This document shows, piece by piece, positions 25,221 to 34,143 of a DNA stretch of 64,000 nt. Below the pieces are notes generated by a model that was given only the letters and a program-made list of their open reading frames with translations, was not told the DNA's origin and searched no databases. The stretch comes from Azophilus sp963663395 (GTDB lineage: Bacteria; Pseudomonadota; Gammaproteobacteria; Pseudomonadales; Azotimanducaceae), in assembly GCA_963663395.1 (NCBI GenBank), contig OY760226.1:3720001-3784000 (forward strand), written 5' to 3'. The number at the start of each line of letters is the position of its first letter. The stretch's first letter is position 1. A program made the translations under genes and the position numbers.

Positions 25221-25385
25221 ACTACATAGATGGTCTCCGGCTCGTAGTGCGCACAGGAATCTCAGAGTCGAACGTGAGGGGCGTGCCCTGTTGTTTTCGG
25301 TTGATGCGACGTCCCGCCAGGTTGCTCTGGTACCGGGGCGCTTCTCGTTGCAATCTCGATGGATCGAACCAAACAGGAGGACCCT

Positions 25386-26774
25386 GTGCGCAGACTGCGG
25401 CCCGACGACGACTACATGATCCGTCTCGAAACGGAGAACACGCCCCAGCATATCGGAGCGCTGCAACACTACGACTGCTCGGGTCTTGACGGCAGTTTCT
25501 TCGACGCCGTGGCCGCGCATTTCGCCAGGCGACTGCCGGCCACCCCGTTGTTGTGCCGGCGCCGGCAAGCACCCCTGGGTTACGACGCGGATGTGTGGCT
25601 GGACCTCGCCGAGTGCGATCTCTCACACCACGTTCAGCGGGTGCCGACAGCTTCGCCAATGTCGCCGGAAGAGGTTCGCGCCTTCATCCAGGCCAAGGTC
25701 GTGGAGCGCATCGACCTGACAGGACCGCCGTTCATGGTCTACGTGTTCGACAGATTGTCCCACGGGGTCGAAGGACCCGGCGCAGCCAAGGAACCTGATA
25801 GCGTCGGCGCGATCTACCTGAAAGTGCATCACTGTGTCGCCGACGGCGTGGGGTTTCAGAACATCGTGAGTTTGTTGACCGACCCAACGCCCGACCCCGC
25901 CTACGATGTGTCCCCGCGCACTGCAGACGAAAGAGCGCCGATGGCTGCATTGTGGATGGCACGCTCCGCCGCGCGCTTCCGGCGGGAAGCCAGGCTGAAG
26001 CAGGCGCAATCGGCACAACGCAGCGCTGCGCGGGCCGCATATCGCGCCTTTCGCGCCGATCCCGCCAACAAGCGGGCGCCAACCCCCGAACTGCAGTTGG
26101 CGCAAAAGACCGGTCAGCAACGACGCTACCTGCCGCTCAGCCTGCCGTTGGACACCGTGCGCGCCGCCGGCAAACGGTTGGGTGGAAGCGTCAACGATGC
26201 GTTTCTGGCATGCGCGGCCGGTGCCTTGCGCCGATACCTCATCGACGTGAACGACCTGCCGGACCAACCGTTGGTCGCCGTGGCGGCACGCAGCTATCGC
26301 AAGCCGGAACACGGGTTGTTCGGCAATCGCATCATCACGCTCAACCCAAGCATCCATGTACAACTGGCGGACCCCGTCGAGCGCTTCAAGGCAATCCAGC
26401 GCTCCACGGCCATCGAGGTCGAGCGCGCCAGGCTCACGGAGCCCCTGATCAGCGAATTCGACACCCCCTTCGGCGCCAGGAAACGCTACGCCGATTACGC
26501 CAGGCGCACCGCCGGAGGGCAGGCGGTGATCGCCGGCAACATCACGCTGTCCAACGTGCCGGGTCCTGCCGAACCGGTCTATCTGGCCGGTGCCCGCATG
26601 TTGACCAACTACCCCACACCCATCCTCGGCAGCGGGCGATTCCTGAACATCACCCTGCGCCGCTACTGCAAGCACCTCGACCTGGGAATCATGACCGACC
26701 CGGAGCAGTTGGGCGATGTGGACGTCCTGGGCCAATACCTGGCCGAGGCGCTGGATGAGTTGGCGCAAGCATAA
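25386..26774 (+). CDS. Wax ester synthase/diacylglycerol acyltransferase (WS/DGAT)-like
   Basis: A 462-residue acyltransferase of the WS/DGAT family, which esterifies a fatty alcohol or diacylglycerol with acyl-CoA at the cytoplasmic membrane. The catalytic motif HHxxxDG is present as HHCVADG (residues 148-154), and the N-terminus RRLRPDDDYMIRLETENTPQ is typical. The GTG start at 25386 is chosen because GGAGG lies exactly five bases upstream; an ATG at 25359 has no such site. Later segments NDAFLACAAGALRRYL and TLSNVPGPAEPVYLAGARM match the C-terminal acyltransferase half. Wax esters or triacylglycerol as carbon stores, or esterification of a terpenol, are possible products. Confidence 0.9.
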   Translation: MRRLRPDDDYMIRLETENTPQHIGALQHYDCSGLDGSFFDAVAAHFARRLPATPLLCRRRQAPLGYDADVWLDLAECDLSHHVQRVPTASPMSPEEVRAFIQAKVVERIDLTGPPFMVYVFDRLSHGVEGPGAAKEPDSVGAIYLKVHHCVADGVGFQNIVSLLTDPTPDPAYDVSPRTADERAPMAALWMARSAARFRREARLKQAQSAQRSAARAAYRAFRADPANKRAPTPELQLAQKTGQQRRYLPLSLPLDTVRAAGKRLGGSVNDAFLACAAGALRRYLIDVNDLPDQPLVAVAARSYRKPEHGLFGNRIITLNPSIHVQLADPVERFKAIQRSTAIEVERARLTEPLISEFDTPFGARKRYADYARRTAGGQAVIAGNITLSNVPGPAEPVYLAGARMLTNYPTPILGSGRFLNITLRRYCKHLDLGIMTDPEQLGDVDVLGQYLAEALDELAQA

Positions 26775-26777
26775 ATG

Positions 26778-26884
26778 GCATAAATGGGGTCAGAGTGAAT
26801 TTCTCCAAGACAAATACCTGACCCCATTTGTGCTACTTATGGAGAAATTCACTCTGACCCCATTTATGCTGACCCCATTTGTGT
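26778..26884. repeat. Complex inverted repeat with GGGGTCAG motifs (REP/BIME-like)
   Basis: Two perfect 30-bp arms (26778-26807 and 26840-26869) face each other across 32 bp. The arms contain AAATGGGGTCAGAGTGAATT. Inside and outside the right arm are two further partial copies, CTGACCCCATTTGTG at about 26819-26833 and 26870-26884. In all, four copies of the GGGGTCAG core occur in 107 bp. This is the type of dispersed palindrome often associated with REP-mobilising transposases, recalled from other gammaproteobacteria. No transposase is adjacent. Confidence 0.85.
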
Positions 26885-28614
26885 TGGCGTGCCTGCTCAG
26901 CGGCTCGGCGCTTGCGGGTCATCCCGATAAACTGCTGTGGGGCGACACGCACGTGCATTCCCGCAACTCGCCGGACGCTTACTTTCTGGGGAACACGCTG
27001 CTCGGTACCCAGGATGCGTATCGCTTCGCGCAGGGTGAACCCGTGCGCGTCAACGGCAGCGAATACCGGCTGCGCCGACCCCTGGACTTTCTGGTGGTGA
27101 CCGACCACGCGGAATACATGGGCGTGCTCCCGGGCATCGACGAGCAGGATCCGGCGCTCATGGCCACGAAGCTCGGCAAACGCTGGCGCCGCTACGTCGA
27201 TGCCGGCAACCGTGAGCCCATCTTCGATGAGTTCGTGGCAAGCCTGCAAACCGACGAGCACCGCTACCCATCCTCGCCCGCCTTTCAGACAAGCGTATGG
27301 CATCGCACATTGCGAGCCGCCGACGCCGCCAACGACCCCGGCCGATTCACTGCGCTGATCGGCTTCGAGTGGACGTCGATGCCGGGAGGAAACAACATCC
27401 ACCGCAACCTGGTCTTTGCAGACGGTTTTGCGCGGGTCTCGCAGGTGCAGCCCTTCTCGCAGGTCGACAGCGACGACCCCGCGGACCTGTGGCGGTACAT
27501 GGACGACTATGAACGCCGCACGGGCGGCCGGGTGCTGGCCATTCCCCACAACTCCAACCTCTCCAACGGCATCATGTTCACCAGGGCCGACTTCGCCGGG
27601 CGCGCCATGACCGCGGAGTACGCGGCGTTGCGCAGCCGCTGGGAGCCGGTGATCGAAGCGACGCAAATCAAGGGCGACAGCGAAGCGCATCCCCTGCTTT
27701 CGCCGGACGACGCGTTCGCAGACTACGAGACGTGGGATTGGAGCAACATAGCCAATACCGAGGCCAAGCAACCGTGGATGCTCAAGTACGAGTACGCCCG
27801 TTCGGCACTCAGAACCGGGATAGAACTCGACCATCTGCTCGGCGCCAATCCCTACGACTTCGGCATGATCGGCAGCTCGGATTCACACACATCGATGGCG
27901 GCCGTGGAAGAGGACAACTACCTCGGCAAATTCATCATCAACCTGCCCTCGCCCACTCGCATCACCGGCTACATGACGGGCGGCGCGACGGACACCGGTC
28001 GGGACACCAACTGGCGGCAGGCGAGCACCGGCTACGCGGCCGTATGGGCAAGGGACAACACCCGCGGCGAGATCTTCGACGCGCTGCGCCGCAAGGAGGT
28101 TTACGCAACCACGGGCCCACGAATCAGCCTGCGGTTTTTCGGTGGCTGGGACTACTTGGCGGCGGATCTCGAAAGCCCCGATGCGACCCCGCGAGCCTAC
28201 CGACGCGGCGTACCCATGGGTGGCACGCTGACAGTCGCGACCGCCGACCCTGCATCCCCGACAAAAGCGCCCACATTCCTGCTCTGGGCCTTGAAGGACC
28301 CCGAAGGCGCCAATCTCGCTCGCGCGCAGATCGTCAAGGGTTGGGTGGATGCCGGCGGCACCAGCCACGAGCGCATTGTCGATGTGGCGCTGGCGCCAGA
28401 CGCGGGTAGCGCGGAACTCAGGGCCTATTGGCAGGACGAGCAATTCGACCCGACGAAGCCCGCGTTCTACTACGCTCGAATCATCGAGGTACCGTCACCC
28501 CGCTGGACGGCTTACGAGGCCAAGCGCTACGAACTGACGCTCCCGGAAGAGATTCCCACCAGCACCCGGGAGCGGGCGTACGGCTCGCCCATCTGGATTC
28601 GGAAGAAGCACTAG
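26839..28614 (+). CDS. DUF3604 family exported protein (PHP-like metal hydrolase fold)
   Basis: A 591-residue protein when started at the ATG at 26839. The family is poorly characterised, but the residues GDTHVHSRNSPD, VTDHAEYMG, IPHNSN and GSSDSHTSM match the metal ligands of PHP-type phosphoesterases, so a metal-dependent hydrolase is likely. The N-terminus MEKFTLTPFMLTPFVLACLL plus SGSALAG works as a signal peptide, but its first half is encoded by the inverted repeat. No ribosome site precedes 26839; the ATG at 26866 is an alternative. It follows the acyltransferase by 64 bp in the same direction. DUF3604 genes often accompany amidohydrolase and TonB receptor genes in marine degraders; the substrate is unknown. 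Confidence 0.87.
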   Translation: MEKFTLTPFMLTPFVLACLLSGSALAGHPDKLLWGDTHVHSRNSPDAYFLGNTLLGTQDAYRFAQGEPVRVNGSEYRLRRPLDFLVVTDHAEYMGVLPGIDEQDPALMATKLGKRWRRYVDAGNREPIFDEFVASLQTDEHRYPSSPAFQTSVWHRTLRAADAANDPGRFTALIGFEWTSMPGGNNIHRNLVFADGFARVSQVQPFSQVDSDDPADLWRYMDDYERRTGGRVLAIPHNSNLSNGIMFTRADFAGRAMTAEYAALRSRWEPVIEATQIKGDSEAHPLLSPDDAFADYETWDWSNIANTEAKQPWMLKYEYARSALRTGIELDHLLGANPYDFGMIGSSDSHTSMAAVEEDNYLGKFIINLPSPTRITGYMTGGATDTGRDTNWRQASTGYAAVWARDNTRGEIFDALRRKEVYATTGPRISLRFFGGWDYLAADLESPDATPRAYRRGVPMGGTLTVATADPASPTKAPTFLLWALKDPEGANLARAQIVKGWVDAGGTSHERIVDVALAPDAGSAELRAYWQDEQFDPTKPAFYYARIIEVPSPRWTAYEAKRYELTLPEEIPTSTRERAYGSPIWIRKKH

Positions 28615-28621
28615 CAGACCG

Positions 28622-29542
28622 TTAGACTAAACTCCGCCGCCGCAGTTTCTGCAGAAACTCTGCAACGGCGTGAGTGAACCGGTCATTGCGGTCTCCGGCG
28701 ACCATATGTGCGGCATCGGTCACGTTGACAAACTCCGCGTGCGGACATGTTTCGAGAAACTCCCGGGCACCTGCCTCGCTCAGCACATCCGACAGCCCGC
28801 CGCGCACCAGCAGCGTCGGCACCCGGTATTCTGCCAGCTTCTCGGCGGCTTTCTGCAGCCGCTCCCACCGCGCATCGATCTCTCCGACACGCCGTCCGTC
28901 GCCCAGCCAGGCCGGGTCCCAGTGCCAGCGCATGCGATTGTTCCCGTCGAGACGGATATTCTTCTTCAGACCGTCCAGCACCCGGGGACGCCGTCGGTGG
29001 GGCTGATAAGAGGCAATCGCATCCGCCACCTCGTCGAGCGATGCGAAGCCGTCCGGCTTCTGTCCCATGAAGTCGAGGATGCGCTGCGCACCGGCTTTCT
29101 CTATGCGCGGCGCCATGTCCACCAGAACGACCGCATGTGCGTCGATGTGTCGCTCGCCAACCGCACAGAGCGCCACACCGCCGCCCATCGATGCACCCAC
29201 CAGCACCGGCCGCGGGTCTCTCAGGTGTTCGACCACCGAGACGAGATCCCCCACCATCGCTTCCTGCTCGTACTCGCCGGCCGGCGACCAACCCGAGTCG
29301 CCATGCCCCCGGGCATCCAGACTGCATGTGCGCACACCGGTTTTCGCCAGGGCTTCACCGGTTCCCTTCCACGCATGTCGAGTCTGCCCCCCGCCATGAA
29401 GCAGCACCACGAGCGGGTCATCGCTTTCACCCCAGCAGTCCGCGGCAATGCTCAGCCCGTCCTTGCCCGGCAGATACATCATCGGTTCCGGGGTCCCGGG
29501 AAGTCGTTTTCTGGAATTCAAGCTCATTCCCGCGCCGGTCAC
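28622..29542 (-). CDS. Alpha/beta hydrolase
   Basis: A 306-residue alpha/beta-fold hydrolase. It has the oxyanion region VVLLHGGGQTRHAW, nucleophile elbow GASMGG, acid-bearing strand PTLLVRGGLSDVLSE and the catalytic His in DAAHMVAGD. Peroxidase- or epoxide/ester-hydrolase-like members share this layout; substrate unclear. The GTG start overlaps the P450 stop as GTGA; an ATG 15 bases downstream is an alternative. The coupling argues that it acts on a P450 product, for example an epoxide or ester. Confidence 0.9.
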   Translation of the reverse strand: MTGAGMSLNSRKRLPGTPEPMMYLPGKDGLSIAADCWGESDDPLVVLLHGGGQTRHAWKGTGEALAKTGVRTCSLDARGHGDSGWSPAGEYEQEAMVGDLVSVVEHLRDPRPVLVGASMGGGVALCAVGERHIDAHAVVLVDMAPRIEKAGAQRILDFMGQKPDGFASLDEVADAIASYQPHRRRPRVLDGLKKNIRLDGNNRMRWHWDPAWLGDGRRVGEIDARWERLQKAAEKLAEYRVPTLLVRGGLSDVLSEAGAREFLETCPHAEFVNVTDAAHMVAGDRNDRFTHAVAEFLQKLRRRSLV

Positions 29543-30744
29543 CAGGCCAGCATCAGCGCGTCCAGGCCGCGCACGCCGTCATGCGAGCGCAGTTGACTGC
29601 CTGGCTTGACGGAGAAATCCGGAGTCTTCCCCAACCACTCCTCGAGGGCGATACGCATCTCGGCCCGGGCGAGATTGGACCCGAAACAGCGGTGCGGTCC
29701 GCCGCCGAAGGCCAGGTGCGGGTTGGGCCGGCGGGCGATTTCCACCTGCAACGGGTTATCGAAGGCCCGTGGATCGGTGCTCGCGAGGCAGGTGTCGCAC
29801 TCGATGTAGTCGCCCTTCCTGAGTCGAACGCCGTGGAACTTCATGTCGCGCGTCACCAAGCGGCGGGTGGCGACCACCGAATGCCGGCGCAGCAGTTCCT
29901 CGATGGCGTCGGGTATCAGGCCATGGTCCGCGACAAGGCGCGCACGGTCCTCGGGATGGGTGGCGAGGTAGAGGAAGATGTAGCCCAGGCTTGCGGCCAC
30001 GGTGTCCAGGCCACCCACGAAGAACAGGTAGCACATGCCGAGCACCTCGTCGTCGGTCAGGGGACGCCCCTGCACCTCCATGGTGACGGCGAGGCCCGCC
30101 AGATCGTCCCCGGGTTGCGACCGCCTGGCCGCGATGAGTTCGAGCAGGAAATCGCGTATGCTCCCCGCGGCCCGCACGCGCCTGTCGATGTCGTGAGAGT
30201 GCAGCAGGTCGTGCTCCCATTCCAGAAAGGTGTCGAGACGATCCACCGGCAAACCCATCAGGCGCATGAAGATCAGCACCGGCAACGGAGTCCCGAAATC
30301 CCGGACGAACTCGCATTCGCCCGCCGGGGCCACCTTTTCGATGAGTGTCCGGGCAAGCTGGCGGATCTCGCTCTCCATCTGACGCACGCGCCCCGGGGCC
30401 AGAATCGGCGCCATGACCTTGCGGAATTCCGTCTGCAGGGGCGGGTCGAACTCCAGCGGCACGAGCGGCCAGTCCTCCCCGAGCAGTTGCGAGAACCCGG
30501 TGATCCCGTGCGATGAAAAGCGTTGCGCATCGCGGAGGATCTCGGTGATGAGTTCCGCCGACGCCACCACCCAACTGCCACCAGGGCTTGCGCCGATGCG
30601 CCCCTCGGTACAGTAGAAAAAGTCCGGCAACTCGCGCGCCGCCTGCATGCCCACGAACGGGTCGGCCTCCGCGCGATGGTCGTTCCTGTATTCGGGGCCG
30701 AACACCAGTTCCTGGGGTACATGATCGGGTATGGCTGGGGACAT
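29539..30744 (-). CDS. Cytochrome P450
   Basis: A soluble bacterial P450 of 401 residues. The start at 30744 has GGAG nearby; the longer frame to 30834 runs into the palindrome. Recognisable parts are the I-helix GGLDTVAA (replacing AGxDT), EELLRRHS (the K-helix ExxR), and the haem loop FGGGPHRCFG with Cys353 as axial ligand. It resembles CYP enzymes acting on terpenoids or steroids in proteobacteria. Electrons would come from a ferredoxin; a 3Fe-4S ferredoxin of the P450 type is encoded 6.5 kb away at 37223, but no ferredoxin reductase is in the window. Substrate unknown. Confidence 0.95.
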   Translation of the reverse strand: MSPAIPDHVPQELVFGPEYRNDHRAEADPFVGMQAARELPDFFYCTEGRIGASPGGSWVVASAELITEILRDAQRFSSHGITGFSQLLGEDWPLVPLEFDPPLQTEFRKVMAPILAPGRVRQMESEIRQLARTLIEKVAPAGECEFVRDFGTPLPVLIFMRLMGLPVDRLDTFLEWEHDLLHSHDIDRRVRAAGSIRDFLLELIAARRSQPGDDLAGLAVTMEVQGRPLTDDEVLGMCYLFFVGGLDTVAASLGYIFLYLATHPEDRARLVADHGLIPDAIEELLRRHSVVATRRLVTRDMKFHGVRLRKGDYIECDTCLASTDPRAFDNPLQVEIARRPNPHLAFGGGPHRCFGSNLARAEMRIALEEWLGKTPDFSVKPGSQLRSHDGVRGLDALMLAW

Positions 30745-30840
30745 ACTGGCTCCTGCAAAGCGGTTTCGAGATCGGGCAACTGCTCCGACTTGTTGCGGCA
30801 CCCACACTTGGGGACCATTAGGGTAACTCAACAAGCACTT

Positions 30841-30884
30841 GTGCTCCTTCCAACTGATAATGACGTATCAGTTGGAAGGGGCAC
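30841..30884. promoter_or_regulatory. Long palindrome in the P450/epimerase divergent promoter
   Basis: Arms 30841-30859 and 30866-30884 are inverted repeats of 19 bp with one mismatch, six bases apart; the inner 14 bp (CCTTCCAACTGATA) are perfect. It lies 97 bp upstream of the P450 start and 30 bp upstream of the epimerase start. A shared operator for both transcripts is the best guess; a hairpin in the epimerase leader is the alternative. Confidence 0.6.
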
Positions 30885-30913
30885 CAGCCGCATCCACGCC
30901 AGCGGGAGGAAAG

Positions 30914-31849
30914 ATGCTGAAGGGGGCACGCATACTCATGACCGGAATGACCGGGCAGGTGGGTGGGTCGATCGCGGCACAGCTCGCTCCACACAATGAG
31001 ATCCATGGGCTCGCCCGGTTCAGCAGGCCGGAGTCGAAGCAGAACATCGAAGCCCTGGGAATCGAACCCATCGCCTGCGACTACACCGACGGCGACTTCA
31101 GGGGCGTCCCCAGGGACTACGACTACGTGCTGCACCTCGCAGCCGACGTTTACCCGGACACCATCGACGCCGGGGTACGCCAGAACGCGGAAGGCACGGG
31201 GTTGCTGTTCAATCACCTGCACAAGGCAAAGGCCTGGATCTACGTGTCGACCACGGGTGTCTATTGGGACCACCCGGACCCCTGGTATCGCTACAGGGAG
31301 ACCGACCGCCTGGGCGGCAGCACCCGGATTACCGACCGGTTTGCTTACGGCACGAGCAAGTTCGCCGGCGAAGCCGTGGCCCGCACGTTGTCGCGCATCC
31401 ACAACGTGCCACTGACCATTGGGCGCCTGAACTGGTCCTATGGCACCCACGGACACGGCGGTCTGCCAGTCGGTTTGATGCGGCGTCTTGCGGCTGGCGA
31501 GCCGATCGACATCCATCCCGACTGGGAAATGGTCGGCGGCCCGATCCACGAGGACGACCTGTCCGAGCACATCGAGGGTTTTTTCGATGCCGCTTCCGTA
31601 GGCGGCACGATCACCAACTGGGCCGGAGACGACGCGGTCTCGGTAGAGCAGGTGGTGCCGTGGCTGGCCGACGAGATGGGTGTGCCGTACACCTTCAATT
31701 TCACCCGCGAGGCCACCGCCTATCCACGCGCCACGGACAACGACCGGCGGGTCGCATTGGTCGGCAAATGCCGGGTGGCGTGGCAGCATGGTTTTCGCCA
31801 TATCCTGAAGCAGCTCTTCCCGCAAACTGTCGAAGGCAGCAAAGCATGA
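30914..31849 (+). CDS. NAD-dependent epimerase/dehydratase (extended SDR)
   Basis: A 311-residue extended short-chain dehydrogenase. The start at 30914 has GGAGG four bases upstream and puts the Rossmann motif GMTGQVGG at residues 11-18; active-site YGTSK is present. These proteins act on nucleotide sugars or, as with 3-beta-hydroxysteroid dehydrogenase-like members, on hydrophobic alcohols. It is the first gene of a three-gene operon in which each next start overlaps the preceding stop (ATGA). The sulfotransferase partner suggests that a hydroxyl group is oxidised or epimerised on a compound that is also sulfated. Confidence 0.9.
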   Translation: MLKGARILMTGMTGQVGGSIAAQLAPHNEIHGLARFSRPESKQNIEALGIEPIACDYTDGDFRGVPRDYDYVLHLAADVYPDTIDAGVRQNAEGTGLLFNHLHKAKAWIYVSTTGVYWDHPDPWYRYRETDRLGGSTRITDRFAYGTSKFAGEAVARTLSRIHNVPLTIGRLNWSYGTHGHGGLPVGLMRRLAAGEPIDIHPDWEMVGGPIHEDDLSEHIEGFFDAASVGGTITNWAGDDAVSVEQVVPWLADEMGVPYTFNFTREATAYPRATDNDRRVALVGKCRVAWQHGFRHILKQLFPQTVEGSKA

Positions 31850-33030
31850 AGCTCCTCGACGTCGACGGGCTACTCGACCAGGCAGCCCGCGACACCGGCC
31901 TTGCGGATTTCGGGAACCTGCCCTATCGGGAAGCTCTGGAGGCCCTGCACTACGGATACACCCAGGATTCCGGGCTGCCGCCACCCGTGCAATCCGGGTT
32001 GCTCGACGGCTTGGTGAGATTGCTGGCCAAACGCCTCAAGCTGGTCGAGGACCGCAAGGAGTACCCGAAGATTGCGGAGGAAACGGTCGAAGCGCCGCTT
32101 ATCGTTGTCGGTCTACCGCGTACCGGCTCTACCCATCTGCATGCCCTGCTGGCCACCAGGCCGGGTGCTCGCGCCCCTCTGCAATGGGAAATGAACGAGC
32201 CCTCACCACCGCCGATGGCCGTCACCTTCGAGACCGATCCGAGAATCGCAAAGGTTCAACAGCAGCTCGATGCACGTCCAAACGCCGGCGAACTGATGAA
32301 AGCGCATCCTTTTGGCGCGACCCGGGCCGAGCAGTGCATCGGCCTCATCGACTGGAGCTTCATCAATTCCGCGGCAGCGGCCACCTGCCGGATGCCGTCC
32401 TATCTCGAATGGTTCCTGAACGCCGACCACCGTCCCGCCTACGAGCACCACTTCCACATGCTGCAGCACCTGCAGTTCGGCGTGCCTGGCGAGTGGGTGC
32501 TGAAGTGGCCGAAGCACCTGTTCTCGCTTCCGGCGCTCTTGTGGAAATATCCGGACGCCCGCATCGTGTGGACCCATCGGGACCCTGGCCAGGCGCTGGC
32601 GTCCGTGGCCAGCTTCGTCGGCACAATCCGCCGGGGTCTGGACCCCGAATTCGATCCTGTGCGCTTCGGCGCGGAATGGGTCGCATTGGAAGAGATCGGT
32701 TTGCTGCGGGCCATGGCGGCCCGTGAGGCGCTCGGCGATGGACACCCGTTCTACGACGTTCACTACAACGATCTGCTTGCCGACCCCCTCGGCACGGTCT
32801 GTGGAATCCATGATCACTTCAACATAACGGTGAACGATGCGGTCCGCCGGAAAATCGCAGCGTTCCAGCGCGACAATCCGCAGAACAAGCACGGTCGGCA
32901 CAGCTACACTCCGGAAGAGTACGGCCTGAACATGGACGCTCTGCGGGAGCGGTTCGCGGCGTACATCGAGCGCTTCGCGGTAAGCCCCGATCGGCCTCCA
33001 CCGGCATCCCGCCGAGCCAGCCGCACATGA
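31846..33030 (+). CDS. Sulfotransferase family protein
   Basis: A 394-residue cytoplasmic sulfotransferase (PF13469-like). The PAPS 5'-phosphosulfate loop is seen as VVGLPRTGSTHLHALL (about residues 85-100), and the 3'-phosphate region as the later RIVWTHRDPGQALASVASF. It would transfer sulfate from PAPS to a hydroxyl group. The ATG overlaps the epimerase stop. The N-terminal ~80 residues (LDVDGLLDQAARDTGLADFG) are a helical extension seen in a subgroup common in mycobacteria and marine proteobacteria. Acceptor unknown; a sterol- or terpenoid-like alcohol is possible. Confidence 0.9.
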   Translation: MKLLDVDGLLDQAARDTGLADFGNLPYREALEALHYGYTQDSGLPPPVQSGLLDGLVRLLAKRLKLVEDRKEYPKIAEETVEAPLIVVGLPRTGSTHLHALLATRPGARAPLQWEMNEPSPPPMAVTFETDPRIAKVQQQLDARPNAGELMKAHPFGATRAEQCIGLIDWSFINSAAAATCRMPSYLEWFLNADHRPAYEHHFHMLQHLQFGVPGEWVLKWPKHLFSLPALLWKYPDARIVWTHRDPGQALASVASFVGTIRRGLDPEFDPVRFGAEWVALEEIGLLRAMAAREALGDGHPFYDVHYNDLLADPLGTVCGIHDHFNITVNDAVRRKIAAFQRDNPQNKHGRHSYTPEEYGLNMDALRERFAAYIERFAVSPDRPPPASRRASRT

Positions 33031-34046
33031 GAGTAGCGCCTGTCACCTTTACTCTCGACACGCCCGCTGCGGACTACCCGCCGGATATCGACCTGCCGGT
33101 GCTCGGAGGTCGCGACCGAGCCGATCTGCACGAGGCGCTATGGGTCTATGGCTACGATCAGGCCGGCGGCATCGGCTACTACGCCTATCTCGTGCATGAC
33201 GGCAGCAACCACACCCGGCGCCGGGAGACCGTTTCCCTGTTCCTCTCCGATGGAACTCGCCTCGTCCACACGGGCGAGGGCGGGAAAAGCACGGCCGGTT
33301 GCGCCGCGGGAGACTGTTTGTCGCTCACCTGCATTGAGCCCTTTCAGCGCTGGCGCGCCGAATTCGCCGGCACCATGGCAAAGCTGCCGGCGAACCCGGC
33401 GGCCGCGCCCAGAGAGATCCAGCCAAGCGTTGCAACCGAACTCAGCCTCGATGTCGCCGATCCCGCAACGCCAGCCTGGAACGTGGAGCGTGGGTGGGGC
33501 GATGCGCTCCCCGCCTTTCGGTACCACCAACTGCACCGCGCCCGGGGCGTGCTTTCGGTCGCGGGCCGCACGCATGCGCTCGACTCGATCTGCTTTCGCA
33601 GCCATTCCCTGAGAACGCGGGATCTTCCCGGGTTCACGGGGCACGCGTTCGCCAACGCGCTGTTTCCCAGCGGCCGTGCGTTCGGGCTGTTACGCTACGG
33701 CGCGACCGTCCGGCTGCCGGAACGGGGTCGCGGCTTCGTATTCATCGACGGGGCCATGCACGAGGCCGTAGTGCACGCCTGGCCGTATCTGGTCAGCGAT
33801 CGATCCGAGGGCGAAGCCGTTCTCATCGAGCTCGATGGCCCATTCGGCACCGAGGTCGTTGAGGGCGAAACCATCGGCTCGGTCTTCTCCACCGTCGGCG
33901 CAGACGGGCGCGGGTGGGGAGTCCATGGGGGTGAGCAAGGCAGCCATGTGCTCTCTTCCGCTTTCGCCAAGTACACCTGGCGGAGCGAATCGGCCATCGG
34001 CCAGCTCGATAGATCGGCGATGCGCAACCGCTTCGCGACTCGCTGA
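33027..34046 (+). CDS. Conserved lipocalin-like protein (DUF7064/7065 style)
   Basis: A 339-residue protein with many beta-strands and no signal peptide or membrane helix. Segments such as ALWVYGYDQAGGIGYYAYL and a later GVLSVAGRTHALDSICFRSHS with FVFIDG recall two-part lipocalin-like proteins (AttH/DUF7064-DUF7065) found near sulfotransferase and P450 genes, but I cannot name a reaction. It is coupled to the sulfotransferase by ATGA overlap, so it should be made in the same amount and probably binds the same hydrophobic ligand. It ends the operon. Confidence 0.75.
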   Translation: MRVAPVTFTLDTPAADYPPDIDLPVLGGRDRADLHEALWVYGYDQAGGIGYYAYLVHDGSNHTRRRETVSLFLSDGTRLVHTGEGGKSTAGCAAGDCLSLTCIEPFQRWRAEFAGTMAKLPANPAAAPREIQPSVATELSLDVADPATPAWNVERGWGDALPAFRYHQLHRARGVLSVAGRTHALDSICFRSHSLRTRDLPGFTGHAFANALFPSGRAFGLLRYGATVRLPERGRGFVFIDGAMHEAVVHAWPYLVSDRSEGEAVLIELDGPFGTEVVEGETIGSVFSTVGADGRGWGVHGGEQGSHVLSSAFAKYTWRSESAIGQLDRSAMRNRFATR

Positions 34047-34143
34047 CCGGTAAAGCGAGCGCGGTCGCGAAATTCAAGCGCAGCGCCACGCCAGAGTCGA
34101 AAACTCACCCAATACCGGCTGCGCCGAACGGTGCGTGCAAGAA

